64,000 nt of DNA from Liolophura sinensis (lineage: Eukaryota > Mollusca > Polyplacophora > Chitonida > Chitonidae), in the NCBI RefSeq assembly GCF_032854445.1, contig NC_088301.1:54917187-54981186 (forward strand), in the 5' to 3' direction. Position 1 is the first letter of the stretch. Each line of letters starts with the position of its first letter. The notes beneath the pieces are model-generated. The model made no database searches, was not told the DNA's origin, and saw only the letters and a list, made by a program, of their open reading frames with translations. The translations under genes and the position numbers were made by a program. This document shows positions 1-12,863 of this stretch, one piece after another.

Positions 1-313
1 TAGCGTAGGCAGTCAGCAAGCTTTTTTTCGATATTTCATATGATGCCCACATCGAATTTGCGCAGGCTGGTCAACCACACTTTATCCTATGAACTTAAAA
101 AAACAATGAGACATGTACAAGGAATTAACAAAGCAGGAAAATTGATACAGCCATCGTTTCTCACTATCTGTCATTATTTTCATCGCCGAAGCACTTGATC
201 GTTCTGCTAGAAATAAAGCACTTTTATTGAAGCTAAAACGATATATATTTTATAAACTGATCGATATAAACGTTTTTATTTCAATCTTAATGAGATATAC
301 ACATAAAAAATCA

Positions 314-449
314 CAACAACCTGCGGATTGTCGTGGGTTTCCCCCGGGCTCTGCTCGATTTCCACCCACCATAATGCTGACCGCCGTCGTATAAGTGAAA
401 TATTCTTAAGTACGGCGTAAAACACCAATCAAATGAATAAATAAATAAT
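314..449 (+). mobile_element. SINE fragment, 5'-truncated (core and tail)
   Basis: The copy starts inside the SINE core at the CAACAACCTGCGGAT segment. It then runs through the conserved CCACCATAATGCTG block, the TATAAGTGAAATATTCTT block and the GCGTAAAACACCAATCAAAT end, and finishes in an AAAT-rich tail. It matches the full-length copy at 12.6 kb closely. The tRNA-like head is missing, and I see no clear target-site duplication. Confidence 0.8.
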
Positions 450-1211
450 CCCGGAGATTTTTGATTATGGTAAGGCGTCAGGCAACCAGGTCAGGTAAGA
501 TCACACCAGTTCAAATTTTAGTTTCGTATGGAATGCCTTATGAAATAGCCATGTCTTAAAAACACAGCCTCAGAAAGAATATATGATCGTTGAAGTTATG
601 CCATGATCACAAGAAGATATAACAGCCACTACCGGTATGGTTAACAGAGCGCAGCAGTTGAATGCTAATTGATATTTTGGTTGTGTCCACAGTCTGGCTA
701 ACGACGAAGGATATGCGTCGAAGCATCAACGTGATGGACGTGCCCGTATCGTATCAACCATAATCGATCTTACTTAACTAATATACAGTTAATGTGGGCC
801 CAGTGTTGGGCGACTGGATATAGTATTTCAATGTTCATTCGGAACATATTTAATGGCTGCTTTTTTTAATGAAACTACAATCCCAAGAAAACGAGGCCTA
901 ACCGATTGAATCACAGACCGGACAACTAATGTGGCTTTGTGTGTGGATGTGGTCCTTGTAATGAAAAGTCAAAGAGAACCGTCGTATTGCTTGTACCTCT
1001 GACACCAGTCAATCCAGTGTCGTGGGTAGATCTGTCGGTGGTAAACTATCACCTGACGCTCACTAAATCGATATGCTTTTTGGTGGGCAGGCTCCTCGAC
1101 TAGAGCCCAGCCCCCTTTCCCTCAGATCAATCCCGGCATGCTCACTCGGTGTAGCCGCTCTTATCACCAGTGGTATCAATTAGCATGAATAATTAATGAG
1201 ACCAGTCAGTA
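450..1211. other. 5' flank of the neuropeptide gene, no gene seen
   Basis: No coding frame, RNA gene or tandem array is visible between the SINE fragment and the putative promoter. Distal regulatory sequence of the neuropeptide gene could lie here, but no motif stands out. Confidence 0.5.
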
Positions 1212-1218
1212 CATAAAT
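1212..1218 (+). promoter_or_regulatory. possible TATA-like element of the neuropeptide gene
   Basis: CATAAAT lies about 200 bases before the neuropeptide ATG. An initiator-like TCAGAGC follows about 20-30 bases downstream, which would leave a 5' UTR of roughly 170 bases. The spacing is reasonable, but such heptamers are frequent in AT-rich DNA, so this is weak. Confidence 0.2.
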
Positions 1219-1414
1219 TCTAGGGAATCTCCGTCAGAGCACGAGACCGGGAGATCAGAAGTTGAGGAACCGTCCTGTTTGTGTGGACTTGAGAGAAACC
1301 CTTCAGAACTCCATCGGTTCCCCAGCCGCTACGCTACAAGCTTCTCCGAAAGCCGCTCAACGGCCACGGTCTCTTGTAGATACTTTTCAAGACTCTGCAC
1401 ACAAAAGCCCGATC

Positions 1415-1759
1415 ATGACTCGACTTTCCTTCTATTTATTATGCGCTGCAACCATCGCCGCTGTTTTACTGCTAACATCCAGCGTGTCCGCTGATCCAGA
1501 AGCTGGCAATTTTCACAGACCCAGAAGAAGTGCCGATGAAATAGAAGAACCAACGTTAGTAGACAAGAGGATAAGAGACTTCCTGGGGAAAAGAATCCGA
1601 GACTTCTTAGGCAAGCGTTTTGACCCAAGATACAGCCCATATGAAAACACACCTGACAAGCGCATCAGGGATTTCCTTGGAAAACGATCGTCATACGGAT
1701 TGGAGAACGAAGAGGACTTGGCCCCTTACGAAAAACGGCTTCGCGACTTCCTGGGCTAA
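1415..1759 (+). CDS. RDFL-amide neuropeptide precursor (IRDFLamide x3, LRDFLamide x1)
   Basis: This is a secreted prohormone of 114 residues, complete from ATG to TAA in one exon. Residues 1-26 form a signal peptide: T-R after the Met, a Leu/Ala/Val-rich core, and an SVSA cleavage site before DPEA. An RPRR furin-like site lies at 35-38. Cassettes follow: IRDFLGKR at 53-60 and 61-68, spacer FDPRYSPYENTPD at 69-81, IRDFLGKR at 84-91, acidic spacer SSYGLENEEDLAPYE at 92-106, then KR and a terminal LRDFLG at 109-114. Family knowledge predicts KR cleavage and use of each Gly for amidation. The last Gly ends the protein and needs no basic residue after it. Cassettes one and two differ in six of eight codons, all synonymously, which is strong evidence of real coding. 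The start is the first in-frame ATG and has A at -3. The pattern resembles molluscan LRNFVamide precursors; the family assignment is inference. Confidence 0.9.
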   Translation: MTRLSFYLLCAATIAAVLLLTSSVSADPEAGNFHRPRRSADEIEEPTLVDKRIRDFLGKRIRDFLGKRFDPRYSPYENTPDKRIRDFLGKRSSYGLENEEDLAPYEKRLRDFLG

Positions 1760-2763
1760 AATACTAGGCCCCAGGCCTCAACGAGGACTGAAAAAAGGTA
1801 ATATCGTTTTTTATTATGTTACCTTTGCACAAACTGTGGACAAAATAACTTTCATTATTTTCGATACATCCCTTTGTGATATGTCCAGCTGACAAGCTCA
1901 CCAAAAATCAATCTCAACCAGAACTTTTGAAAGAACTGATCTCTGATTCCCAGAAACTATTATTTTCATGATGGAGCCTCTTTCACTCATACTCTTCATC
2001 GCCAACACAACCTGACAAGGCGGCCACCCTTCCGAACCTCACAGCGATGAACAGTCAGGCTTGTTTTCCGTGTGTTCCGTCAGAGATCGGGATGGCGATT
2101 TACCACAGCAAGGGATTTTTCGGGAGACCAGTAGCGGGGTTAATTATAGCAAGACACTATTACATGCACATTGATGGATGGAAACAAAAGAGTGGCGTGA
2201 CTGGGTTGTTAGTGAACACTGTGCGTCCAGAAGTCGTGTTCAGGTGTGAGAAAACGCTGTACGTCTTTTTGGCGTAGTGTTACTTACCATGCTTTGAAAG
2301 TGGTCCGCATTAGGAAAGTAAATCTGACGTGTGCGACACTGATAAACAGCCTTTGCCCTATAAAACCCAGGTGGCAAATTCGGATCTAATGAAGGTATGA
2401 AGTACTTTTCAAAACATAGTTTCCAGAATTAATTACGTCTCGGTAGCTTTGGGAGCTGTTCTTTGAAACAATTTCATACCACTTCTAGCCGCTGGCTGCC
2501 TTTCTCCAGGGAGACGGGAAACAATTTATTTTGCAATGAAGAACATATGCTGGAACTCTATCCTAAGTCTGGGAGACGCCGGCTGTAGGCGTCAGGTGGT
2601 ACATATATGTACGGGTTCAGATCCCTTAATTCAATTAACAGTTTATTAATGGACAACTGTCCTCTCAAATATTTCTTGGAAGACGGCTATGTTAAATACA
2701 TTCGCTATTTTCGATCTTCTGTAATCTAAATCAGTGCGCTTTAGAGGGTCGTCTTCTTCCAAT

Positions 2764-2769
2764 AATAAA
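2764..2769 (+). terminator. candidate polyadenylation signal for the neuropeptide gene
   Basis: This is the first canonical AATAAA I find on the + strand after the neuropeptide stop codon, about 1 kb downstream. It would give a long but acceptable 3' UTR. An earlier variant signal cannot be excluded. Confidence 0.2.
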
Positions 2770-5700
2770 GTGTTCCCGCCAAAGGGAACCCCGTCTTAAT
2801 CGTGTCTTTGGGTGGTGTATAAGCAGTCAGAAACAGCCTGGTTACTTAATAAGCAGTTAGCAAACAGCCTAGTTTGTTAATGTAGGATAGCTCCTAATCT
2901 TATTGATCCGCTCTGTAAAAGTGTCGCGCGCTCGTACCGCGTAAGAAGAACCCTGAGGGGACAAGGCGACTCAGGCATCCCCAGAAAATAGTCACTTCAT
3001 GGAATGCTTGTTTCACGACCAATTTGGTATAAAGCGGTTTGACAAGGGGGGTCCTCCTTTTAGCGGTTTATTACAAACAGAGCAGTATTTCACATGACAG
3101 CCTAACACTTGTTAGTTTATACCGTCTTTATCCTTGCGAAAACTGCTCACGTGCGATGGGTACGATAAGACATGTTGCCGCTTGACATTTCGCTTTTAAA
3201 CCTCCATGAGCCAAGTCGGTAAGTTCGCATTGGTTTTCAGCTGACGTTGTCGTTGAGTACAGGATTTTTAGAGGGCAGATTAAGAATTAATTTTGCCCAA
3301 CTATCGTCTGGTCTCCTTCAGTGTCTAACTCGGTTTTGCCATAAACCTCTGTTTTGAGCCAATAGTGTACAGGAGAGAGCTCTTAAGACAAACTCCTCTC
3401 GCTGGTTGGCTCAAATAACACTCTCAAATACTGACCGACCAAGGCGATCTCTTGAATTAGATTAGCACCTTCAAGTGAAGTGAAATGCTGTTCAATCATT
3501 AAATACACCGAGTACTTTTTCTTGCACTGAATCTCACTTTCTTGACAGCGACATTAGACCGTAGTCTCCCCGGAGGGCCATCACACCAGCCACAGACTCA
3601 ATTATTTGTGCATTTGGTCGGAAAAACGATGCCACTACGCCTGTCATTCAAAAACAAATCCAGCTGTTTTTCCAACGTTACGTTCTGTTAAGTGGTTTGC
3701 ACAAAGGTACAGCCTCTTGAGACTTCGAGACGACGGGAAAGCCTTATGCGACGATAAGACAGGCGTAATAAAACATGCACCTATAACTCGCCAGAGAAGC
3801 AGGTATAGAGGATCTCAGCCATCTCATCCGCGCGTACGCATGGTGAATGGTTCCAACCAATATTTTAATGAAGTGTGAATATAAACAATAATTTATTAAT
3901 AACGTGGAAGATTCAGGAACAACATCAAATATAGTATAAATAAACTAGAGTAGACCTGTGTTTGATGAGCGTGTCCAATTGATAGTTTGTTACTCGGGTA
4001 GGAAAACTGTTGAAGTATTGGTGTAAATCGCTTGTCTCGGCGCATACAAAGATCTCTGACAAAACAGACGAAGGTTGTCATATGCCCTTGGACTCGAAGC
4101 TTGCAGCAATAGACAATCTAAATGTATAGAAGTTGAGTGGAGAGAAAGGGTGAACAGTACAGCCACGACCGTGAATTACAAATCGTCAAGGAAACCCTCT
4201 AGGGTTGATAATAGCTTTCTGAATTTTATAACTCGCTTTTCAATGACCAGATTCTCCAGGCTTTCAGATGTCGACAAAGCGGGGACATTGTCTTTGAAAC
4301 GCCGGTTATGAGAGCTAGAAAGCCGTTATTCACTATTACCACGCTATGTGCAGCACACGCAATAAATCCCTCTTCGCGTCGAGGTGTGATGATATTCAGA
4401 AGACAAGCCATTGTAACGATTTCTTTTCTCATGCATGGAACATTTCTGGAAGCAAATTATTGGCTTGTCGTACTTGACATCCCCCAGCATTGCTACAGTA
4501 ACGTCGCTTGCAGGATTGAGGAAATCGTTATATTCACACGCTACAATGCGGTATACATTAGTCTGCTACTTGTCAAATTTTTTAGACGTCAGTAAAAGGT
4601 ATGTGTATTTAATGCTAAAGTAGCCCCAATTAACGACAACTTTATCGTGAACAGTAAAAGACCATTATTTTCCAAAGGATATCAGTGCAACATCGGAGGC
4701 ATTAGTTCCAATTACTATCATTCTAATACCGATGGCTGTGCTGGGAGGCGTATTTTGACTTCTTCAAGAAGACATCAACCATCATCGATAACTCTAAACG
4801 TGTCATTCCAGGACCCACGCTATATCAGCCTTCAATGAAAGGCTCTTCTTATTTTTCAATGATTCTCTTTATACAGCATGTTAAAATACAGCCATAAAAA
4901 GCTATATTTTTTTCCAAAATTGTGAATTACAGGAAACTTCATTGACACTTGTGTTTCTGAAATTGCCTTACGGACGCTGCTAAAGTGACCTTACGATAGA
5001 TTTGTCTCTTCTTGAAGAGAATAGCATGATAACTGAAGGCTGATACGGTCACTTTGGTATAGAAACATGAAATCGATGGTAGAATTAAGATTTTTTTGTG
5101 AGAGAAAATATTGTTCTTTTCATGTGATTAGGTCCTTTGACGAGCATTACTGAAACGGTTTGGACATTGAGTCTTTAAGCACAAGCGTCAAACCTATCTA
5201 ATCTTGTTTGTAAGTCAAGGCCTACAGCCTGTGGTTCAGGAAATTAACAATGTTCCCCCTGATATTGGTGTCGGCGTCATCGACAGATCAAAGACAGCCC
5301 GTCACGGGTATCATTTCAACCTAAGATTTTGTCGATATTTATCTCAACGCATCGGCCATTTCTCCTAGGTTATTAATCTTGCCACCATATGGAAGATGTC
5401 TGTGAAATAGGAGGTTGTGATAGAGGATGGTAATTCGAATCTCTTTTTTTGTCTCTTGAAGAACGGTTCTCTACTAGTCTAGCCAAGGCGATGAGTGACC
5501 AGACGGTGATGACCCCTAACGATATGAGCAGGTCAGATAACGTCCTGGAGGAGACATGGCAGCTGGTCAGCTTCGGTCATCGCGCGGACATACATCTAAA
5601 TCTCACCCATCTTTCTCTTTTCTAACATCCAGATGGTTTAACCAGCGAGATGGTTTATTTACTAACTAATCATACGTAAACACGACTATATCTTTTACTA

Positions 5701-8246
5701 TTTATTTGGACTCTTTTTCTTATTCACTTTTTATTCAGTAGACACTTAATTTTTAATTCCATGAGAAATCTTTTGGGCGATTATATTCCAATGTAAACTC
5801 GTTATTCTTAATGCATTATTTAGTGTTTGATCCGCATGGATTTTTTTAATGTTATTAAGGCACATTTTGGATGTTTGTTTCTCTTCCAAAGATTTTTTTG
5901 AAAAAAGTGAACGATAACAGCTTTTAAAAAGTTATTTGATTCCTGATAATGAAAAAGGAAGCAGATGGAGGTTTTATCTCTAACTGCGCAATGACCATGA
6001 TTTTTAAGCAGTTTTACATCATGAAGTGTTTTTTTTTTCATGTGTTTTGTCATGTTTATTCTAGCTTGAATCAGTGCCACATAGTCACCCCTTCTAAACT
6101 ATTAAGTATTTATGCCCATTTAATCAAGTTTTAATAAAAACAAATGTTGTTTTGCAATTACCCTTTTGAGTGTGCGGTCGATCGCTTCTCTCGCCTTTTT
6201 CACATATATCGGATACCTGAACTGGCTAAAAAAACAATTCCTAGGTTTTTACTACATTCTTGTTAAATATTTGAAACCGTTGCTAGTTCATTTACAGAGG
6301 TAAGTGACGATGTGTACGATGTGATAATAAAGAACCGGTGTGTAGTGACAGGTAAGTGATTGTTTTCAGATGAAATCGCTATTCCGAAACAGGTGAGGAA
6401 TTTACTAACCTGTCTTGTGAGTAAACTGAAAAAGCTTCTGCATAACAGACTGACTGACTGACTGATTCTGAGATACTGGCTTTAATCTTCCATCTCAGTG
6501 GTTTGATTCATGGTAAAGACTGCCCAGATAACACTTTAGCCGTGCATATCTGAAAATCGGTAATGTTTAATTATGCAAAGTGCTATCACCGTATTACATT
6601 ATCCAAAATAATTTGTAACAGGCATGGGGATACATGTCAGACACGTGAGCCCGAATGCACAGAGGATCGTGCTGTAATGCGGTTATGCTGTTGCTCGCAC
6701 ACAAAAGGTTAACCTGTGATTAGCTCCTCGATGTTTGCAGCATGCTAGTTCCAGCTCCTCACATCTGTTGTGTGTCGGCACAGATAGCGGTGGTGCAACA
6801 AACAGTTAGCATTACTCCCCTCCCCACAGCACCATGGATGATAATAATGAAAAGGCTTTAGTTGGCTACATTGTCTTTAATAATACATCGACAAAGGTCT
6901 GTTGTGCCTCGGAACATGAAAATACCATTTGTATGTAATTACGAAGATGGACATTTTCTTTCATATTCCTGCAGCGCCTAGTGTTCTCTTTCAGTGGCAT
7001 TTTCATTCAATTTACGACACTTTCTGCGAAGAGAAGGGAATCCTCTCCGCCGATGTCAAATTATCCTGCGGCCGTCTCGATAGTGGGATAAAGTCTTACA
7101 TATGGGTAATATAAATACCCACAATGCCAAACCGTATCATACCAAATAGGCCTTTTGTCAGTGGATTATAAGATAAACTTGAGAGAGGAAAGAATTCACA
7201 TTTGTATGACACAATGCAAACCGACTGGATAATATCAAGAGTCACAAGGTATGGTTGTTTTTATTTGTAACTTTAAAGCAAAAATCTACCTGAAGCCAAC
7301 AATAAATAATCACGTATAAGAACAGAAAGGAAATGACCAATGTTTCGGAGACGATTTAGCCCCGTTGTAATGAACTAAAGTAAGAAACAAAAAAACGTCA
7401 TGAATTCATTTTCTGGTGTAATTATTGTTTTCAAATGTTTAGTGTTTACAATAACGAATGCCATCATTTGAAGATTTTTCCTGGAATATACAACATGTTT
7501 ATTTCAGTTTAAAATCTTGACATAAATCTGTCATATAGTACAATATCAAGAAGATAACATAACAACAAAAATAGCCTAGGATAATGCAAATCATCTAAAT
7601 AATCTTTCTGAACTACATATTTCTGGTGAAACATAATACCCCTACAATCACCATGTTTCAATGATGTCTTCATAACTCTGGTTCAGTTCATTTTGTACAA
7701 CAGGCAGAGTCCTCAAAGCCATTTCTGAAGTAAGACTGTCTTTGAAAACTCGTCACAATGCTTTTCGTACAGAAATTTGAACTTTTGATATGTTTTAACA
7801 TAAAATTGATGAGGTGGTCAACATTTTGATTTCTGTTGCTGAAAAGTAAGCTCTAAAATCGTATATTAAATTTTCACAGAACTCAAAGTGAATTTCTGGA
7901 ATCGGCCCAAACTTATTACAGTCTAAAGAAAATTCATGAACATCGGTCGGGTATAGTGGACAACACTAGTCAGTTTGAAGCGTTAAATTGACAGATCAGG
8001 ACAATGGGGTCCAGATATTTGACACCCATTGTTCTCCTATAGGCTGCTTCGACATCTGAACGATAGCGGTGTACATCGGCTCCTGAAGACAGCAAGGAGC
8101 ACAGCGAGCCAGTGTGAACAAGTTGTCAATCTGATTGGTTAGTAACTGACATGAGTATGGTTGCTCCAGTGTGACATAATTGTGAGACAAGGCAAGCTGG
8201 ATTTTACACACCGAATGGTGTCCTAAGGATCCAGCCCGAGTGCTTT

Positions 8247-8266
8247 CATCATCATCATCATCGACT
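8247..8266. repeat. (CAT)n microsatellite
   Basis: A short run of CAT trinucleotides (TCATCATCATCATCATC) followed by further CATCATCC-type degeneration. Simple-sequence DNA with no coding context. Confidence 0.7.
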
Positions 8267-10317
8267 TTACCATCATCCTCGTTGTGATCGTCGTCAACGG
8301 AATCATGACCATTATTCCCATTACTATTTATTAATGTTATTTCTATTATCGTGTTTCAGACTACAAAGAATCAGATGTCATTTGTTACTTTGTAAAATGT
8401 CAAGTTATTTTATTAAATATCAAGCTGTAGATAGGTTTACACATCAGCACAGTTTTAATTCCTATGAACTTTAGTATCTACATAATAAAAGAACCTATAC
8501 TGTAGTGCAAGACGTTATGTGGGAACCATTAAATATGTTAAACCTACAAACTGCGTAGCAAGTAAAGGAACTCTTCCCAGCATTTATCTAGTAAATCTTC
8601 CTATGCTTTAGTTTTTATGCTGTGTTATTTTGGTTTGTGTAAATACTTTATAAATGCCACTGTGGGACCACAGTTTATTGCGAAAAAAGGCACATGAAAA
8701 GGTTTTCCTCATACAAGACTCTGGAGCGAATTGTATGCTGTACTTGTAGGCCTATTGTGATCTTATGAATACAAAGAAATCAATCAAATTATTAATAGGC
8801 AGAGTGGTTCTCTTCTCGGATAAATATATTCAGTCGTACACCAAAATACAGTGACACACATCCAAAGGAAATATGGCATATTAATGTTTCGATACCTCGG
8901 GGATAACGTGGACAGAACACATCATCAAAAGGTTGTACAACCAAGTGAAAACTGGTGGATAATGAGCGATATTAGATTGTCAAAGGAAATCTCGAGAAAG
9001 TCATGGGATTTGCAAGAAGGGATAACTTATGATGAGGTGGCCTGTCACTTTACTCTGGATTCCTGCTTTGACATAGGTACCCTCCAGATATGAAATGATA
9101 AATAATCCGCTTTACATCCTTCTAAATCTACGATGTACCCTGCGCATTCACAATCAGATTTGGGCAAGCATTACAAATGAAAACTACAAGCTTTTATTAA
9201 CGGCAACATATTAGTAACAAATTATACATTGTTTGAAAAGGTGTCTAAAAGTGGTCAACAATTTTATAGTAGTGATAGATGTCAAAATAGGGTGTTTGTA
9301 CATTGTCATCAGTTAACCTAGAAAATGTTACATGACCCAGGACAAATCTATACAACCCTCACATCAAATTCGACTGTTATTAAACCATGAACGTCAGACA
9401 TGCAATTTTAGAGGTAGTGCATATATTACAAAAGTGACAGAATATGAAGCCTGTTGGTTGGCGACATGCTCGATAGAAGTGGAATGGTTCCCCGGAAACT
9501 TCGTGATGGTCTGATACCAAGAACTGTAGGGGATGGGGTGTAATAAATTATGCTTTGCGAGTAATAGGTCAGCATAGTGGATAGCAGCGTGAGAAAGGCG
9601 CAGTTGTTGGAGGACTGATCCAGACTCCCAAATGTTACATTACAGCGAGGAATCCATAGGATTCCCACAGAAAACGCAATATTATTCTGGATACAACCAT
9701 AATCAAATGTTTATTCAAGGTGTTATTGACAGTGTTGTGTAAAAGTTAAATTTACATAGAGCTACGAAAGTAAGTCCCCTATGTCGCTTATCAGTTGAAC
9801 AATATGTTTAAACCAAACATGAACATTACACCGTGTAATTGAATATCCTTGTTCGTTATGTGTTGTGCAGCGCTCGATGTAAACTCGACTGTAAGAAGAG
9901 ATATACAAACCAGGGAAATTTTATGCAGACAATAATTAGAAACAAAGTTTGCCCACGGGTAAATGCCAGAAAAGAAATGCTTTATCTGAGACCACCCCCT
10001 CTTCGAGGATTTACAGTGTTTTTGTGGCCCTTCGATTGACAGGAAGCGGCTTCCCATAAATCAGCCGTGGAGTTATTTTTTTTTAAATATAATTAACGTT
10101 TTTTAATCAAACCATATACAGTATACGCTAGCCAAATAAACCTTTTTTCCAATGGTGGCGGTACCTAAACATATTCTGTTTTTATAACCACGTCTTAATC
10201 ACTAGAGCTGAATGGTTCGAATAAAGTCTGAAATTTGATGATGGAGCCCTGCTGGCTTGGTGCTAAAGGCACTGGGCGCTAAAAAGGTGTTGTACTGGGC
10301 CTCTGGCGACTTCAATC

Positions 10318-10941
10318 TGTTCTACAATCTACTACCCATTTTCTCGGTTGAGCCAATACCAGATACTGATTGACACATGTTCTCGTCCACAGACAGAAAA
10401 ACGACGACCATCACAGCCAGTGAAGGGCATATTTCAGGTATAGTAACATAGCAAGTGACTAGTGTTAAGCGATGAAACCGGTTGGACCCACCAGTTCAAA
10501 ACTAGTTGCCCTGTATGTCCAAAAAAACATCTCTCTACATTGATTCTCACGCTAATATCGCTTATGTGACACGTGCTCTTGTCTCCACCTTACAAGAGAA
10601 GGAAGATAGCTGATAGCTCGATGGCATTTAGTCCAGATGACGTGATTCAGGTCTGTCGAGTTGCGTGTAGGAAGCCTTAAGTCATGTTCACAATTCGATT
10701 GGTCCAGTGAAACTACAGGACTAACCTCTGCGTCATAATTGTCAAAATGATGCCATTTACTGAGCACTGCAAGACGTTTGAAATGAAGTTGTTTTTTTTT
10801 TTTTTTCATTTCACATTCGACAGGTCAGTACGACTTTTTCCCCAAATCCCCTATCCTATTATAAATTACCAAGTGTATCCTTCATGCATCTCATATTTCA
10901 GATAGTAGTTTATCAATGTTCTACAATCTACTACCCATTTT
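10318..10941. repeat. 25-bp exact direct repeat bounding ~575 bp
   Basis: An identical 25-base word beginning TGTTCTACAATC and ending CCCATTTT occurs at 10318-10342 and again at 10917-10941, in the same orientation. The enclosed 574 bases show no open frame or tail that would identify an insertion. It is either an unusually long target-site duplication or a local segmental copy. Confidence 0.75.
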
Positions 10942-12570
10942 AAACCTGACTTCATTAAGGTTTGAAATATCAAACCTGATCAAGAGTAGGCTATACACAC
11001 AACCCAGATACAGCTAGGGCACGTGTGTACACCACAATCATATCATATAAACTGAGACTGCACAAATTCAATCAAAGTAATGGGCGAACACGAGAAACAG
11101 GTGTGGATTGTGTTTCTGAACAACTCGCACACAAGGCTTACGTGTTTGTTTCGTAAACTTGGTTTGGCATATTGCATTTGACCAGACATAAATCGCTGTA
11201 TGTGGTGTTTGCTTCGGTAAAGATCAAACGAGACACTACTAGTCTGATTGTCCAGATGCGTAACGTTATTCTCTACCTATCTCGGAGCGCTGGTCAAGTG
11301 GAAATGAAGCGGCCTTCCTGTTTTTTATCCGATTCAAGCAATTATTGACAGCCAAGGCTCCCTTGGCCACCCTGGAACGTTTTCTGACTATGGTTTCTGT
11401 CTTTGTGCATATTAGAAAAACAAAGGCAGAAAGAATTCATACGTTACATGATCGCAGCCACCTTACCAGGTTAACCTTCAATAAGTGTAAGATTTTTGGG
11501 AATGATGTTCTAAAAGCAGAATTGTGCCAGACGATGATTGTGTTTGCACGGTTTTGTTTTTCATGCAATCACTCTTTGCGCACTGGTTTCTGAGACTGAA
11601 AGGGACAGCACAATCATTCTAATCGTCCACATCTGTCATAACATTCCAGAAAGTCCTGTATGAAGTGACTAATCAAAGCGCGATGTAGCATTTCAGTAAC
11701 TGATGAACATATTTATGTCTGTTTCATTTGCACTATTTTTAGAGCACTTGCCTAGATCAGTGGCCGTCTCTTGTCTGATTATATGAGAGTAATTCTGAAA
11801 TACATGCTGGATATAAACATGGCAGGTTGATAGCCTAGGACTACTACTGCATTTTGTAGGCCTACACTAAAATATAAAGTCCTGTCAGCGTGAAGATCAG
11901 AGAATAGCTTAATACTTATATGGATATTTCTCATTTTTGAACCGTTTATTGGTAAGCCTACATAGATAAATGTAGTGTATATCATAAAGAAATAGTCTGT
12001 TTATTCGTGCTTAGGGGGCTATCATTCTTTTTTAATGACGAACGCGTGAGTTATTTGTCTAGAGGCTGGGTGTACAGCGATTTACAAGAATAACCACACA
12101 GGCTGTGGCACACTGTTAATTACCTACGTCCATGTCTGCCACTAAAGTTAGCAACACAAGATACATACACTATATCGCAATCAATCCAGTATCTGGGTAG
12201 ACCCAAGCTTCTTTCTTGTCCTGTTCATTGAGACGTGGAAATGAATTTTAAAATGTTTAGGCTATAACAAATAAATTCATGTGACAGATACCTATTCGTG
12301 GTAAATTATGCCAAACTTGCTCTCAAGTCAGCACCTGCTCTGATGCGGATTAATGACCATTTTTTAAAATACATTCTCCAGCATACATTCTCACCTATGG
12401 AATAGTGCGAAAGACAATAAGTCAAATTTTGACAGCAAATTATCTTTTCAAAATGATTCCTTCCAACGATTAACCCAATCTATTGCACTGTCTGCAACAT
12501 TCATTTTTAGGAAAGTTGTTAACCCGAATCACACCATATCAGATGGTTTTGTCGATTTGTATTTATAAAG

Positions 12571-12863
12571 TTGGTCTAAGGGTGGCCTCCGTGACTGATG
12601 GGGTTAGCGCACTAGCGCGCGTAATGACTCAGGAGCTTCCCACCAAAGCGGACGGTTATGAGTTCAAGTTCAGCTCATGTTGGCTTCCTCTCCGGCCGTA
12701 CGTGGGAGGTCTGGCAACAACCTGTGGATAGTCGTGGGGTTTCCCCCCGAGCTCTGGGCCGGATTCCTCCCACCATGTGATGGCCGCCGTAGTATAAGTG
12801 AAATATTCTTGAGTACGGCGCAAAACACCAAGTATATAAATAAACATATGAATTGGTCTAAGG
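12571..12863 (+). mobile_element. full-length tRNA-derived SINE with target-site duplication
   Basis: The SINE proper is about 12582-12852. It opens with a tRNA-like head: an A-box-like stretch GTGACTGATGGGGTTAGCG and a B-box-like GGTTATGAGTTCAAGTTC, the internal RNA polymerase III promoter of such elements. The core follows (CCGTACGTGGGAGGTCTGGC, then CCTGTGGATAGTCGTGG), then the 3' block ending GCGCAAAACACCAAGTAT and an A/T tail. Both flanks carry the perfect 11-bp duplication TTGGTCTAAGG (12571-12581 and 12853-12863), so this is a retrotransposed copy. It is the only copy here with a complete head. Confidence 0.92.

Larger units (their letters stand above)
1770..12570. other. intergenic, no supported gene
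   Basis: About 10.8 kb after the neuropeptide stop, probably beginning with its 3' UTR. Open frames are all under about 95 codons, overlap on both strands and carry no motif or splice context I trust. Visible structure is limited to a short GACT microsatellite near 6448, a CAT run at 8247-8266, a poly-T near 10793, and a 25-bp exact direct repeat at 10318 and 10917. Confidence 0.6.

Noticed and set aside
1262-1414. 51-codon N-terminal extension of the neuropeptide frame
   Set aside because: It contains no ATG; it starts from TTG and would bury the signal peptide. The first in-frame ATG at 1415 gives a correct signal sequence.
2590-2625. tRNA gene suggested by GGGTTCAGATCCC
   Set aside because: A B-box-like word is present but no A box or acceptor-stem pairing at the right distance.
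4982-5056. miRNA hairpin from AAAGTGACC/GGTCACTTT
   Set aside because: Only about nine pairs with a loop of nearly 60 bases; too weak compared with the hairpin at 59312.
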